From: Rhizaria sp. SCN 62-66
Taxonomy: Eukaryota; Rhizaria, unplaced
Reading direction: 5' to 3'
DNA: 64,000 bases
Assembly (NCBI GenBank): GCA_001724265.1
Contig: MEDY01000087.1
Location: 62,001 to 126,000 of the forward strand
Shown: positions 23,301 to 35,126 of the stretch, piece by piece
Layout: each line of letters starts with the position of its first letter
How positions within the stretch are numbered: the stretch's first letter is position 1
Program-made: the position numbers and the translations under genes
Notes under the pieces: model-generated
Database searches by the model: none
Seen by the model: only the letters and a program-made list of their open reading frames with translations
Told to the model about the DNA's origin: nothing

Positions 23301-26300
23301 CGCGCGGGCCTCGGCCGTCTCGGTCAGCGCGGCAGTCGCAGCAGCCTCGGACGCCGCAGCAGCAGCGCGCGCGGCGGTGGCGCCGGCCTCAGCTGCGGCG
23401 GTGGCGGCGTGGGCGTGTGCGAGTTGCGACTGGAGCAGTGAGGCGGACTCGCCGGCCTCTGCGGCGACTTGGCCCCAGTGCGCGGTGGCGAGCTGAGCGG
23501 CCTGGAGCTCTTGCTTTAGTTCGTCGTCGTTGCCAGTGCTCTCAGCTGCGGTGCCAACCGCGGTGATTGTCGCGGCCGCAGGCGGGAGGGAGGCGGCAGC
23601 GCTGCTGCTGCGACCGGTGGTAGAAGCACCGAGGGCAGACTCAGCAAGCGCGGCGACAGCGCGGTCGCGCTCAGCCTCGGCACGCGCGCACGCAGTCTCC
23701 GCAGCGGCGATCACCGTCGCGGCCTCCATGCCAGCTGCGGCCTCGGCCTTCTCGGCGGCATCAGCGCGCGCCGCGGCCGCGGCGGTCTCCGCACGCGCGG
23801 CCAGAACCTCCTCCTGCGCCCGCGCCAACAGCGCAGCCGCCGTGGCAGCCTCAGCGCGCAGAGTGTCCGCGATCGAAGTCGCGCTCTGCAGCGCGGCGGT
23901 GACCGAGTCGATCTGCTCCTGCCCTTCGCTGCGCAGCCGCTGCCACTCAGCGTCGGCCTGCGCGAGCGTGATGAGTTCAGCGCCCGGGAACGCGCTCTGC
24001 AGCGCGGCCGCTGCGGCGTCCAGCCCCAGCTCGCGCAGCGCGGCCTCGAGCCCCGCGCGCTGGCCGGCCGCGGTCCGCGCCAGCGCGTCGTCCACGGCGG
24101 CCGCAACGCGCGCGTGGAGCTCGCTCTCGCCGCGCTGCCGCAGCGCGTCCATCTCGGCCGCGTGGCGCGCCGCCATCTCCTCCACCACGGCTGCCGTCGC
24201 CGCGCCGTCGCGCCCGCGCAGCGCCTCGGCGTAGCTCTCCACGGTCCCCAGAAGCTCGCTGCAGCGCTCGCGCGCCTCCGTCGCCGCGGCGCGCGCGGCG
24301 GCAGCGGACGCGGCCTCGGCGCGCGCGTCGGACCGGGCCGCGTTAGCCTCAGCTAGTGCGGTATCAGCCTCGGCTGCAGCGGACTCGGCGCGGGCGCGGT
24401 CGGCGGCTGCGGCGGATTCGGCGGCGGCGGCGCGCTCGTTCGCGGCCGCAGCGGCGGCGTTGGCGGCCTCGATGGCGTCACGCGCGTACTCGTCCGACGC
24501 AGTCAGCCTGTCACGGTAGCCCGCGGCGACGCCCTCGAGCAGCGCGAGGTCGCGCTTAGCGGACTTGAGCTCCGCGTCGGCGGCCGCGGCTGCGGCGGCG
24601 AGCGCGGCGTGGCGCTCAGTGCCGGTGCGCAGCGCGTCGGTGAGCGCGGCGTTGGCCGTGTGCAGCTCCAGCAGCCGGTTCTGCAGCGCAGTGTGTTCGG
24701 CCCAAGACACGGGGCGCGTGGCCGGGGGGTAGTCGTAGACGGAGACGAGCTCGTCCTGACTCGGGTCCTGACTGTGGGCCACAGTCTGAGGCGGTGCAGG
24801 AGCAATGGCATTAAGAGAAGACGGGGCAGCAGAACGATCCGGGGACGAAATCTTCGGTTTCTCGTGATCAACAAAGGAAGACGACTCAAGCTTATTGTTC
24901 GTTGTTGACTTGGCAGTGCCAGCATCAGGATCAGGGAGCTCAAACGTGACGAGTGTGTTATAACGCGGGTCAACATGCGCAGGCTTGCTGGCACCACCAG
25001 CACCAGACGAAATTAGAGGCGTGCTTGTAACGGAGACTGAAACAGCATTATGCACATCAGAGATAGCGGTCGGGCTCGCGGTGTTGCTCGCAACAGCAGC
25101 AGTAGCAGCAGCAGCCGGCGCGCGGGGACGGGCGGGGCTGCGGATCGGCGACGCGACGCGGGGGTTCGTGGTGACGACGACCTCGCCGTCCGCGTTGTTG
25201 CCACCGCGGCGGCGCGTGTGGGACAGCGCAATGGAGGCGCCCGTGTCGGAGCTCTCTTGGCCGGAGTCAGTCGAGTGGCCGCTCGTGTTGACCGCGTTGT
25301 TGGCAGGGGCGACGGGGCTACGAGTCGTGTCACCGTGATCGTGTGCGCGTGCAGCAACTGCAGCCGTGGTTGACTGTGCGTAGGCCTGCGCGTAGACGTC
25401 GTCGTATGCACCCGCACCAGAGTCAACGCCGGTAGGGGCATCGGTCGTCACAGGGACGTGTTCGTTGACCTCGTTGTGATCGGCTGCATTCAAGTCAGCG
25501 TGAACGTCGGCCTCAATCTCAGCACTGGTCTCTGTGTCATTTTCAGCATCACCATATGCGTACGCGTCGTCGCCCTCAAAGTCTTCCTCATAGTCTTCGT
25601 ATTCGGCGCCGTTGTCAACGTTGTTGCCCACATCAACTTGAGCGCTGTTGTCACCACCGTATCTCGGTTCAGCATCCGTGATACGACTGTAAGCGGGCTC
25701 CTGCTGCTGCGGGCGCGCTTGGGGAGGCTGTGGGGCAAACGGGTTTACACGGTGGCTCGCGAACGTCCCAGACTGCTGCGGCGCATACGTCGCATCAACA
25801 TGTTGCAGCTGCTGCGGTGGCTGCGGCTGCAGCGGTGGCTGCGGCTGCAGCGGCGGCTGCTGCGGCTGAGCCTGCGCCGCGCTGCGCGCCGAGTCGTCGT
25901 AATCAGAGTCCGCCAGCGTCTGCGCCAGGTCCTCCAGCGTGAGCGCGATGCGGGGGATATCGCGCGGCGGCAGCGCAGGGCCCGCGCCAGAGCCGGCGCT
26001 GCTGCCGCTGCCAGTCGCAGTTGCAGGCGCAGCGGTCAACCGGGACGGCGGTGGGACACCGGCAGTAAGCGAGGCCGATGAGGACGACGGCGCTGTGGTC
26101 GACGAAGAATATGTCGAAACAGGGTCGGTGACCGTTGGCTGCGACAACGCGTAGCTGTTGTCTAGCGACGCGACGGCGGGGCCGTACACAGGCGGCGACA
26201 CGGGCCGCAGCGGATTCGACTGTGTGTACGTGGCCAGAATGTCAACACGCGCCGCCTCGACCGCCGTGGAGTCGTCCAGATCCGCGTCGTCGGCGTTGTT

Positions 26301-27461
26301 GTTGATAGCGCTACTGTCTTCGATAGCGTCGGCGGTCACGAAGCGGTCACTGATGCCGGCGTTGTTCATGTCGGCAGCAAATGCGCTGCCGTCAATGCCA
26401 ACGGCGCCGTCGAGCTCGGCGCGCCGCTGCTGCGCCGCCACCGACTCCGGCGTCGACTGCGCAGAGCCCGGGCCAGAGCCCGCGTTGGAGCTGGCGCCAG
26501 AGGTCACGCCGGAGCCGGCCGCGGAGCTTTGCGCGGAGGAGTCGGTGATGCCGGCGAATGAGCGGGCGAGGATGCGATCGTACGCGGCCAGCGGGTCGGC
26601 ACTTAGATTAGCCGCCGCGGAGGAACTGGCACCGTCCAGTCTGGAGCCGACAGCCGCGGAGCGACCAGCGTCCGTCTAGTTCGCGTAGAGAGCGGCGTAG
26701 GCGGCGGCGACGTCGTCGCGGTCACTGTCGTTGCTGTAGTGGTTATCGCTCTCTGCATCAGCGTCAGCGTCAGCGTCAGCGTGAGTGTCAGTGTAAGCAA
26801 CGTTAGCGTCTGCATCGACATCGTCGTCGTTGGTGACGTCGTCATCAGCGTCGTCATCCTCGGTGTAGGTATTGTTGCGGTCAAAATTAGTGTAGCGATC
26901 ACCAACTTGCTGCGCGGCCCCGTCTGTGCGAGCAAGAGCAGCGTCAACGATCGCATCTGCAGCAGCTGCCGCGAGGGCGTCAGTCGCAGAGTCAGTGTAG
27001 ACATCGGGGTTAGCAACGTGCGTCCTGTAGTCAACGACGTCATCCTCCTCGCTGATCGCGTCAGGGCCGTGCATGCCGCTGCCAGAGAACGCTGACGCGA
27101 AGCCAGGCGCGGCGGCCGAGGCTGGGGCGGAGGATAGCATGCGCGCGGCGGTGGCGGCGGCGGCGGCGTCGGGTGACAGGATGTGCGGCAGCGGCAGCGC
27201 GTCGGAGGGGGAGAAGAGGCGCCGCGAGGTGTCGGCTGAGTGGGCAAACGAGGACTCTGCCGTGCTGGGTGAGACGAAGGGCTGGAAAGCAGACGCGGCA
27301 GGGCGGGACGCGGCGGCGCGGTGAGGGGGGGTGAACGGAGCCATATCACCTGTCGTGGCCACTGCAGGGGCGCGAACGCGGTCAACCGCGGCCGAGGAAC
27401 CGGGATGAGGGTACGTCCCGGGTGGGTCGGAGTGACTGCCCGGGGCGCGTGGGTCGCTCAT
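17337..27461 (-). CDS. giant coiled-coil scaffold with TQT-motif array, one in-frame TAG (about 3,374 aa)
   Basis: The frame runs from ATG (27461) to TAA (17337), interrupted only by TAG at 26678-26676 (residue 262). No ATG lies close after the TAG, no other stop occurs, and composition is continuous across it. The N-terminal third is disordered, Asp/Ala/Thr-rich, with a (Asp-Ala)n run and one NPF. Residues about 920-1467 and 2157-3220 are Ala/Glu/Arg-rich heptad-like sequence, predicted long coiled coils. Between them, residues about 1792-2083 carry repeated GTQT/STQT/ETQT and GTDA motifs. Coiled coils flanking TQT arrays recall dynein light chain (LC8) hub proteins, so a cytoskeletal or centrosomal scaffold is plausible but inferred. 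No motor or enzyme domain is visible. It is head to head with NOC4. If TAG terminates, a separate 261-residue protein would result. Confidence 0.75.
21212..22086 (-). other. array of TQT / GTDA short motifs in the coiled-coil giant
   Basis: Read on the minus strand, about eleven spaced units share a (S/G)T(Q/D) core: TVGTDA, GASTQTVES, SAGTQTAHS, STGTQSTAT, VETQTAPA, SFSQTTVPA, SAGTQVSPS, AAGTDADSS, DAGTDATPF, SVGTDAEQR and DHGTDAPSF. TQT is the anchor of known LC8-binding peptides; the GTDA units may be diverged copies or a different motif. Confidence 0.65.
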
Positions 27462-27852
27462 TGTTGGCGAGTCAATCCCAAGACGTGGGACGTGTGTGCA
27501 GGTGGGAGGGGTTCGAACTGGACTAGGGAGGCGCGAATGGTTTTGAAGACAAGGTCAGGCAAAGGTGATATCGGATATTAAGAAGATTTAAAAAGCAGAA
27601 TCCGTATAGTAATACTCAAACACTTATTGGATTCAAACTATTTCAAATTACACGATCATATCGTTCGTATTTTTATGTTTGAAGACAGGCGCCAAAGTGG
27701 CTCGTTCAGCTGCAGTCGGCGATCGCCAGCCGCTCGGTTCGCAAAAAGTCGGTGGGGCCGGGCGCAAAGCGGTCAAGAGGTTTCCGCAAGAATGAAAGCG
27801 TTCGTTCAAACGTCCGTCAACAGGTCTTTCGTACTCGAAAGTTTGTTTTCCC
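27462..27852. promoter_or_regulatory. divergent intergenic region between coiled-coil giant and NOC4
   Basis: This 391-bp region separates two start codons on opposite strands and is AT-richer in its centre. It likely contains both promoters. A GGTTCGAAC string near 27509 looked like a tRNA B box but lacks a paired T stem. Confidence 0.4.
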
Positions 27853-30383
27853 ATGTCGGAAGTATTTCGCAATAAGAAGTCGCGTCGCCTTGAAGGCAAC
27901 GCCGTGTTGGAGCGCGTGGCTAAGGCGCCCCGCTCGGCCGAGTCTGAGCAGGCCCCACAGGCGTCGGCCCGCCAGGCGCGCCAGACCGAGATCGACGGTT
28001 TCCGCGCCCACATCCGCACCATGGACACTGAGCTGTTCGAGAGCAAGAAGCACATGAACCACGTGGTGGCGCTGCTCAAGTACCTGTCTGTGCGCTCCGA
28101 GGAGAACCCCGACGGGTTCCCTGTGGCCACGATCATCTCGGCCTCGCAGGTGCTGCGCCGCTTCTTCGTGCTCTACCTCCGCCGCAACGAGTTCTCGCTC
28201 TACTCAGCCTCGCAGCGCCACCAGGCCGAGCTCAACAAGAGCGCCGTGGGCAAGATCCAGGAGTGGCTGGCCACACAGCTGAAGAAGTACGTCGCCGCGA
28301 TGCTCGCTTTCGTCGCCTTCGCGCAGCGCGACGACGTCCCCAACGCGCTCCAGATCGCCGCGATCGACTCCGTCATTGACGTCGCCATCGTCGCCGCCGG
28401 CACCGACACCCAGGCGCTCTCTGCGCTCGACGCCTACGCCCCCCTGCCTCAGGTACGTCACATATCCGTCACATATACCACATATCGGTAACATATCCAC
28501 TTTCTCGCATCCAACTCGTGTGCTTTGCTTATGTTTGACAGATTCTTTTCACGGAGTTAAGATCTCACCTTGTATTGTCTTCTCTTTTTTTCTGTGTGTT
28601 TGCTCTGCGCAGCTCCTGATTGCGATTGCGGCCGAGCCGCAGCGCCCCACCGAGGTGACGGCGCACTTCACCGTCTCCTGGCTGGACCGCTACGACGACC
28701 TGCGCGTGGCGGTCCTGCGCGCGCTCTACAAGCTCGTCGCGGGCGGCGGCGTCGCGCACGAGGCCTTCGCCGCGATCCCCGTCGTCACTGCGCTCAGTGA
28801 CGCCGGCGCGCTCTCGGCGCCCGCGATCCACGAGAACGTATTCGCGTTGCTCTGCGACGTCAAGCCCAACCACCTCAGCAACGCCGTGTGCGTGCCCGCC
28901 GCCAAGCCCGTCAAGCCGGCCGACGCGCTCGCCCGGCAGAAGAAGTTTTTGTCTGACGCCTGGCTGGCGCTGCTGAAGCACCCGTTCTCGGCTGAGGGCT
29001 ACAAGCGCGTGCTGCTGGCCGCCGAGACGGTGATCATCCCGGCCGTGCAGAACCCCGTGGCGCTGGCCGACTTTCTCACCGACTCGTACAACCTGGGCGG
29101 CATCGCCTCGGTGCTCGCGCTGGGCGGGCTCTTTGTGCTCATCACAAAGCACAGCCTCGAGTACCCCAACTTCTTTCCCAAGCTCTACTCGGTCTGCGAC
29201 ATCACCGCCGTCACGGCTAGGTACCGCACGCGCTTCTTCTCCCTCATCTCGCTCGTGCTCTCAGGCTCCTACCTACCCAGCTACCTCGTCGCCGCCTTTG
29301 CCAAGCGCCTCTGCCGCCTCTCGCTGCTCGCGCCGCCGCCTGCCGCGACGTTCGTGCTGGCGCTGGTATTCAACCTCATCCGCAAGCACCCCATGATCTC
29401 GTCCCTGGTCAACCGCTCCATGGTCGTGCAGCGCGGCAACCTCAAGCCGTCACTCATGCCCGCGGCCGAGTTCGGCAAGCTCTACCGCCTCGACGGCAGC
29501 CACACCGTGGTAGACAACAGCGCCGAGGCCCAGGACTCGCACGAAGACGTCTCGGGCCAGGGCGCCGCCGCCGCCGCCGCCGAGGCCGAGGCCAGCAAGC
29601 AGGCTGCGCGCCCCATGTCGCTCTTCGCGGCGATCGACCGCGCGTCGGGCGCGGCGGCGGCCACGTCGCAGGCCGTTGCGGCGACATCGGCGGCGTCGGC
29701 CGCGCTCGGCGGGCTTATCCTCGGGTCCGGCAACACCATCCAGGTACGTTTGAACCCAAAATATCCCAATAACACACTCTATTTAATTTCATGATGTGTG
29801 ATTACATCTCACTGTGTTTCTGTCTATTCTATTTTCTGCTGTTCTCGCCTCCTCCTCGCAGGCGACTTCGATCGAGATCGGCAAGATCGTCAACTCTGCG
29901 CCCCTGCTGGTCAAGTCCGCGGCGACGGCGACGGAAGACGGGATGTTCGAGAACCACGACGGCGTGCAGGTGACTCTGGACGCCGAGGCCTGGCTCGAAG
30001 GCAAGGACCCATTCGTGGAGTTCACCAATGACCCCGCGGCGGCGTGCGCACTGCAGTCGTCGCTGCTCGAGATCCAGGCGCTCTGCGAGCATTACTGCCC
30101 CGACGTCGCGCGCCTCGCCAAGATGTTCTTCGCCGAGACGGCGCCTAAGGTCGGCCACGATATTGCGCTCTTCACCAGCCACTCGTACGCCAACATCTTC
30201 GAGTACGAGATCATGCACAAGAAGAACCGCATCGTTCCTAAGGCCTTCGAGAAGCCCATCACGCTGCTCGGCCGCAGCGCGCGCCCGCTGACGGCGGACG
30301 AGAAGTTCGACGACGAGGCGCGCGCGCGCGTTGCCGCGATCAACAAGATGCCCGGCGTGCTTGAGACCATCTTCTCAGCTTGA
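27853..30383 (+). CDS. NOC4: nucleolar complex protein 4 (NOC4) homologue, three exons (750 aa)
   Basis: Exons are 27853-28452, 28613-29743 and 29862-30383 (TGA). Both introns are phase 0 with GTACGT donors and GCAG acceptors. The middle exon carries the CBF/Mak21-type domain: residues about 404-460 include SGSYLPSYLVAAFAKRL and then FVLALVFNLIRKHP, characteristic of NOC4. The C-terminal exon has DPFVEFTNDP followed by SSLLEIQALCEHYCPDVARLAKMF-like sequence, the conserved end of the family. NOC4 acts with NOP14 in the nucleolus in 40S (SSU) pre-rRNA processing and export. At 750 aa it is longer than yeast or human NOC4 (roughly 520-550 aa). The extra length comes from the N-terminal region and an Ala/Glu/Ser-rich insert near residues 500-575. 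Housekeeping identity is strongly supported. Confidence 0.9.
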
Positions 30384-30522
30384 GCAATGCAAAATGTACT
30401 CTCGTCTGCAGATGAAGAACAGTATCTCTTGTGTGTGAGGCCGAAAGAAGTGCTATCCGGGCCAGTTGATCATATCATTAAGTAAAATTGTACACTTGTT
30501 CCGTAGAATTTTAAGGAGTGCC

Positions 30523-30528
30523 AATAAA
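30523..30528 (+). terminator. AATAAA polyadenylation signal of NOC4
   Basis: AATAAA lies 140 nt downstream of the NOC4 TGA, in AT-rich sequence, a normal position for a eukaryotic poly(A) signal. Confidence 0.6.
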
Positions 30529-30786
30529 AAGGAAACATAAATTTATTATTCGCTCTAACGTTTAGAACTTGTAACGTATGTTGTCGCTGACTAGAGGATG
30601 ACGGCACATAAAAGAAAACGAAACTACGAAAGAAACGTGATATTACAGCACTAACTTGATTGTTAACTTGTACACATGACTAGTTGTGTTGTTAAATTTG
30701 ATACATGATGGTTGTTACGCTATGTAAGACGCGAGAAAAGTCTGACACTAAACTCCAACGCCGCAAACAAAGATACGGATGTGTGT

Positions 30787-30795
30787 GGTGATGAC

Positions 30796-30830
<35 letters not shown>

Positions 30831-30847
30831 CGATGACGATGACGATG
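30787..30847. repeat. GAT/GAC trinucleotide microsatellite
   Basis: About twenty near-perfect GAT units, shading into GAC at the ends, lie in a noncoding 3' region. The uninterrupted core suggests a young, length-variable locus. Confidence 0.85.
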
Positions 30848-31481
30848 GTGAGGTGTGAATGAGAGAATAACAAAAGGGAATGGCGTTGCGTGACATGTGA
30901 AAACGTCCAAGATCTTGGTGCAAATGACACGATGGCAGGTCTTCGCAATGTTACACGCAAAGTAAACGGATAAAAGAGACAGCACAAACAGTCAAAAGAT
31001 CCTTAGATACATTGAATATTGCACCAGCAGTAGCAACTAAGGCTCAGTTAGGTCATTCATTTGACTGAGCTATAGGTATGACACCACTGCTAGTGCATAC
31101 GCGGAAAACTAACGAAAAACTGTCACGTGCAGAGGGTACAGAGACAAAAGTGAGATGGGCGGAAATATACAGGGAAGGAGCTCAAAGAAACAACAACAAA
31201 AAAAGACAGAGGTTTCGCGACGTTACAAACAAACTTGAATAACAAAAGGCGAGTAAGCAAAGCGACGTTAGACAAACGTGAACGCGTACGACAGAGAGTC
31301 CGTAGCACGACTTGAAATGGGAGATAAACAGCTGTGACTAAGATTATCTACAGACAAAAATAACTAATATACTGCAATAACACACCAAATACAAGATACG
31401 AATTTCTAAACCGAAACCTAAAGCTTAAATATCCACTAAATAACATCCTAGGGCATTAGTACTGAAAGTAGTGATGCTGAC

Positions 31482-33122
31482 TCAAAGCAGCGTGAACTCC
31501 GGCAGCGGCGACTGCAGCAGCTTGGTGTGCACGTCCTGCGGCGCCAACCGCTGGCTCTTGGGCGGGGTCTGGGTGCCGGTGAGCAGCAGCTGGGCCGGGG
31601 CGGCGGCCAGGGCCGGGATGAGCGCCGGCACGGGCAGCGGGGCCAGCAGCGTCGTCGACGGCGCGTTGAGCGACACGCGGCGCTGACTCTGATTCTGGCG
31701 TTGGCCCGAGCTCGCGATATCGAGCGGAACAATGGCGGCATCAGTCGCATCAGACGCGAAGCTGTTTAGAGCGAAGCGCGGACTGCTACCGTGGCCGTGG
31801 CTGAGGCTGAGGCTGTGGTCGTGGTCGTGACTGCTGTTGCGCTGCTGGTGTGTACTGGCACTGCGCGCCGGGCTGTAGGTCGCAGAGGTCGCCGGCGAGC
31901 CGAAGCGCGACACCGGCAGCACCGCGGTTCTCGCGGCTGAGTGCGCCGAGTGCGCGGGGGTCGCTGCGGGCGCAGCGGCGCCGGCGGCGAGGCCCGGGAC
32001 CAGGGGGGCCGTGTACACAGACTGCTGCTGGTGGTGGTGATGCGGGTAGCCGCTGTTCGCGCTTGACTGCAGTCTAGAGAGGCTCTGTTGCGCGGCGGTG
32101 CTGTTGTAGCCGAAGCCGCCGCCGACTGCGCCGCCACTGACGGCGCTGCCGTTGGCGTAGGTGCTCACGGTCGTGACCGTGGGCAGCGGGGCCGGGGCGG
32201 AGAGCGGGAACAGCGGCACCAAGGCCACGGACGCGGGCGCAGCGGACGCATTGGCGGTGTGGAAGGACGGCGAAAACGAAGCACGTTGTTGCTGCTGTTG
32301 CTGTTGAGGGAAGAGCTGCGAGTGCTGATGCTGTTGTTGCTGAGCAGCACCAAAGCCGAACAGTGACAAGGATGACGCAGGCGGTGTGAACACGTTAGCC
32401 GAGTTGAAGCTCTTCCGCGTGGCTCCCGTCGCAGTCGTCGACCCGAGCGTGCGGGTGACGTTGCTGGCAGACAGAGACGCGCCGAACGCGTTCACGGCGC
32501 TCGCGCTCCAGACGCCGCCCGCAAACGCGCCGAGGCTGCCGCGGCTGCCAAAGACGGCGCCGTGGCCGCTGAAAACGAACGCGGGGGCCGTGGGAGAGCT
32601 CGCGTGCGCAGTTATGCTCGTAAGGGTGGAGGTGGAGCGGAAGCGCACCGAGGGCAGCTCGACGGGGGAGCTAAAACCCAGCCGCCGGGGCCACTGGGAG
32701 CTCAACACAGGGCTCGGAGGCAGCATGAACGAGGGACGGAAGGTGCCAAAGGGGCCCGGCACCGCGGCGCCCGCGGCCGCGGCGGCGGAGGCGGCGAGCG
32801 TGAAGCTGAGGCGGCGGCAGCGCATGTGGAGCGAGTCGGCACGCGGGGACAGCGGTGGCGACGCGTAGGACACCGAGACCTAACGGTGTTGTGCCTGCGC
32901 ATGACCATATGTGTGCAGCGTGGGGGCCGAGAGCTGGGCGTAGAAGCTGGGCAGCACTGGCGAGGTGTAGTAATGGCTCCGGGCGCGGATGACCACGGTG
33001 ATAAACTTGCCGAGGTTGCGGCGTGCGCGGCGCATCGCGAGCTTGGAGTTGGCCAGACGACGCAACGGCTCATCGGCGAGCGCGCGGCGCGTGCAGGACG
33101 CAACGCACCGCTGGCGGGCCAT
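31482..33122 (-). CDS. low-complexity protein of unknown function with in-frame TAG (about 546 aa)
   Basis: The frame opens at ATG (33122) and ends at TGA (31482). It is broken only by TAG at 32882-32880 (residue 81); the codons after it continue in frame as GTC TCG GTG TCC. The first 80 residues are basic (Arg/Ala-rich, a possible mitochondrial-like or RNA-binding N-terminus) and end in His/Gln-rich sequence. After the TAG come a SPPLSPRADS motif and an Arg-rich patch. A long Ala/Ser/Gln/His low-complexity body follows, with a glutamine tract near 32280-32345. No known domain was found. If TAG stops translation here, the 463-codon downstream frame would lack a nearby ATG. It is head to head with the PUF gene, about 0.9 kb apart. 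Confidence 0.6.
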
Positions 33123-34030
33123 GTGGCAAAAGCGTAGAGACGCGGGTGAACGAGGGCGGCGCGGCGCGGAACGACGGAGAAGTGGTGACGTCGCCTGTCG
33201 GGCTTTCTCGAGTCACTCTCAGAGGAGCTGTACTGACACAAAACGACATTAAAAAGAAGTGCATATAGATTGAATGAATAATGTGTTTAAAAATGATTGG
33301 CATAGACTGTGTTATATGCAAAAATAAGGAAGGCTCACGGCGTATGTCAGTGCCGAGAGAGACACACAACGTTGACCACCGAACGTGAGGTCGAAAGGAG
33401 ACAAATGTTCTCGATATACACTCCACCGTCGTCCCCAAGTTGTCTCATTCGCGCATTATGCAGCTTTAACTACCAAACCATATGCTGCCAAATTGATAGT
33501 CATATGCGCGCCTACTGAAGCCATAAGCGCGCCGCGGTCTGGAGCGCTCAGCCCTCCTTGACCTTGGAGTCAGACAGTTGCCAAGTGGAGAGAGGCCGAC
33601 CGACTCGCCAGAGTCCAGTCAGCCAGTTTGACTGGGAAATCAAGCCGCGAGTGTGGGTCAAATCTCGCTCACTCGCCCCGAGCTGACCGAGAGCGGGCTC
33701 AAGGCAGAGAGGGCGGCCAGACGCACTTGATGCGGACCTGGGTGTTTGGCGCTGCTAATTTGGTATCTTTTCGCCGGATTTCAATTCAGCGCATTGTGAT
33801 CTCAATGTATTAGCTCGTGGTGTACTAGTGTGCATCTTTATATCTTTCTCGATGTGCTGTATTGGCGTCAATCTAGACTGCAAATGCGCGTTGTCCATGA
33901 TTGGGGCCTGCGTCACCCCTCGCTTCGCTTTTGCCTTAGCGCACAGAGCCCGTCGCATTGCCCAGTCTTCTCACCCTGCCCTTCGTCTTGTTCCGCTAAT
34001 TTTATAGCCCCGCGAGCTTACTCTGCGTGC
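33123..34030. promoter_or_regulatory. divergent intergenic region before the PUF gene
   Basis: This 908-bp region has mixed composition between two opposite start codons. Part of the right half is pyrimidine-rich and may be the 5' UTR of the PUF gene, with a TTTATAG string near 34001-34007. A tRNA-like A box near 33581 was examined and rejected. No gene is called. Confidence 0.4.
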
Positions 34031-35090
34031 ATGAATCCCTCTTCTGGTCTCCACTTGTACGGGACCAGCTTGCAGGATTCGTCTGCAACAGCTGCGCAGC
34101 TGCGGTCGTCCTCCTCCCCTTCCGTCGCCCTCTCCTCCTCCACCGGCTCCTCCGCGCTCATCTCCGCTACCCCGGCCTCGGCGGACATCGCAGATGCCGG
34201 TCTCTTCACCGCGCGCGCCGCTGGGCTGGAGGACCCGATCAACAAGACCCCTTCGCTGACCTCTGACCGCAACCCAGCGTGGTCGTCGTCCTTCGCCGAC
34301 TCGTCCTCTGTCGGCCCCCTCGGCTCGCGCTTCGGGTTCTACTCCGACTCGACCGCGCTCGGCGCCTCGGCGGCCTCGGCCACGGGCGCGTCGGCCGTCG
34401 CGCGCCCCGGCGACGCCGGCGCCACCGACGCTTTCTCCGCGCCGCTGTCCTCTGCACTCTTCAACTTCACCGGACTCGGCTTCTCCGCACTCGACTCGTT
34501 CCCATCAGCGTCCTCCGTTGCCGCCACGGGCGCCATCGCATCAACAGGCCCCGGCGTTGCGAGCTCCCCCGCCGACGCCGCGGGCAAGTCCGCCGCCGGC
34601 TCCGTTCTGGGCTCCGACGTCGCCGTCGCTGGTTGGGACTCCCTCCGCCCCCTCTGGGGCCAATCCCAGTCCGCCTCCGCGCCCTCGGCCTCCGCTTCCG
34701 GCGCGAGCTCCAACACCGGCGCCGGCAGCGGCGACGTGCGCTACGGTGGCAACGGCGGCTACGGTGGCAGCGGCAGCGGCTACGGCGGCCTCGGCCTGGG
34801 TGGCGGCAACAGCGGCTACGGCCACGGCCACGGTCACGGCCACGGCCACGGCGGCATGGACTCGGGCTACGGCGGCCACGGCCACCAGCAGCAGCACCAG
34901 CACTACGGCATGTCCGGCGGGAACAACAACAACAACAATAACAACAACACCAGTCACCACAGCGGCGGCCGCGGCTACGGCAACCAGAACAATAGTGGCT
35001 ACAACACCAACAATAACAACAGCGGCGGCTACGGCGGCCACCGCAACAACAACAGCGGTGGCGGCAACTACCGCAACAACCACCATGGCC

Positions 35091-35126
<36 letters not shown>

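Larger units (their letters stand above)
30384..31481. other. convergent intergenic region with GAT microsatellite
   Basis: This AT-rich spacer lies between the NOC4 stop and the stop of the minus-strand gene at 31482. It holds a poly(A) signal and a (GAT)n tract. The short frames crossing the GAT repeat encode only His or Ser runs and are not credible genes. Confidence 0.5.

Noticed and set aside
26676-26711. 36-nt intron that would remove the TAG in the coiled-coil giant
   Set aside because: It is far shorter than the other introns and lacks the GTACGT-like donor. It would explain only one of five TAGs.
27490-27540. GGTTCGAAC string resembling a tRNA B box
   Set aside because: The flanking five bases do not pair into a T stem, and no cloverleaf fits.
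30692-30987. His- or Ser-run open frames across the GAT repeat
   Set aside because: They are translations of a noncoding microsatellite with no supporting sequence on either side.
33558-33700. tRNA-like sequence (A-box-like TTGCCAAGTGG and GGGTCAAAT)
   Set aside because: No acceptor stem, anticodon stem or T stem of the right spacing could be paired.
33830-34030. Upstream extension of the PUF protein before 34031
   Set aside because: The 67 upstream codons start from a non-ATG codon and read through T-rich, UTR-like sequence. The ATG at 34031 coincides with the onset of GC-rich coding style.
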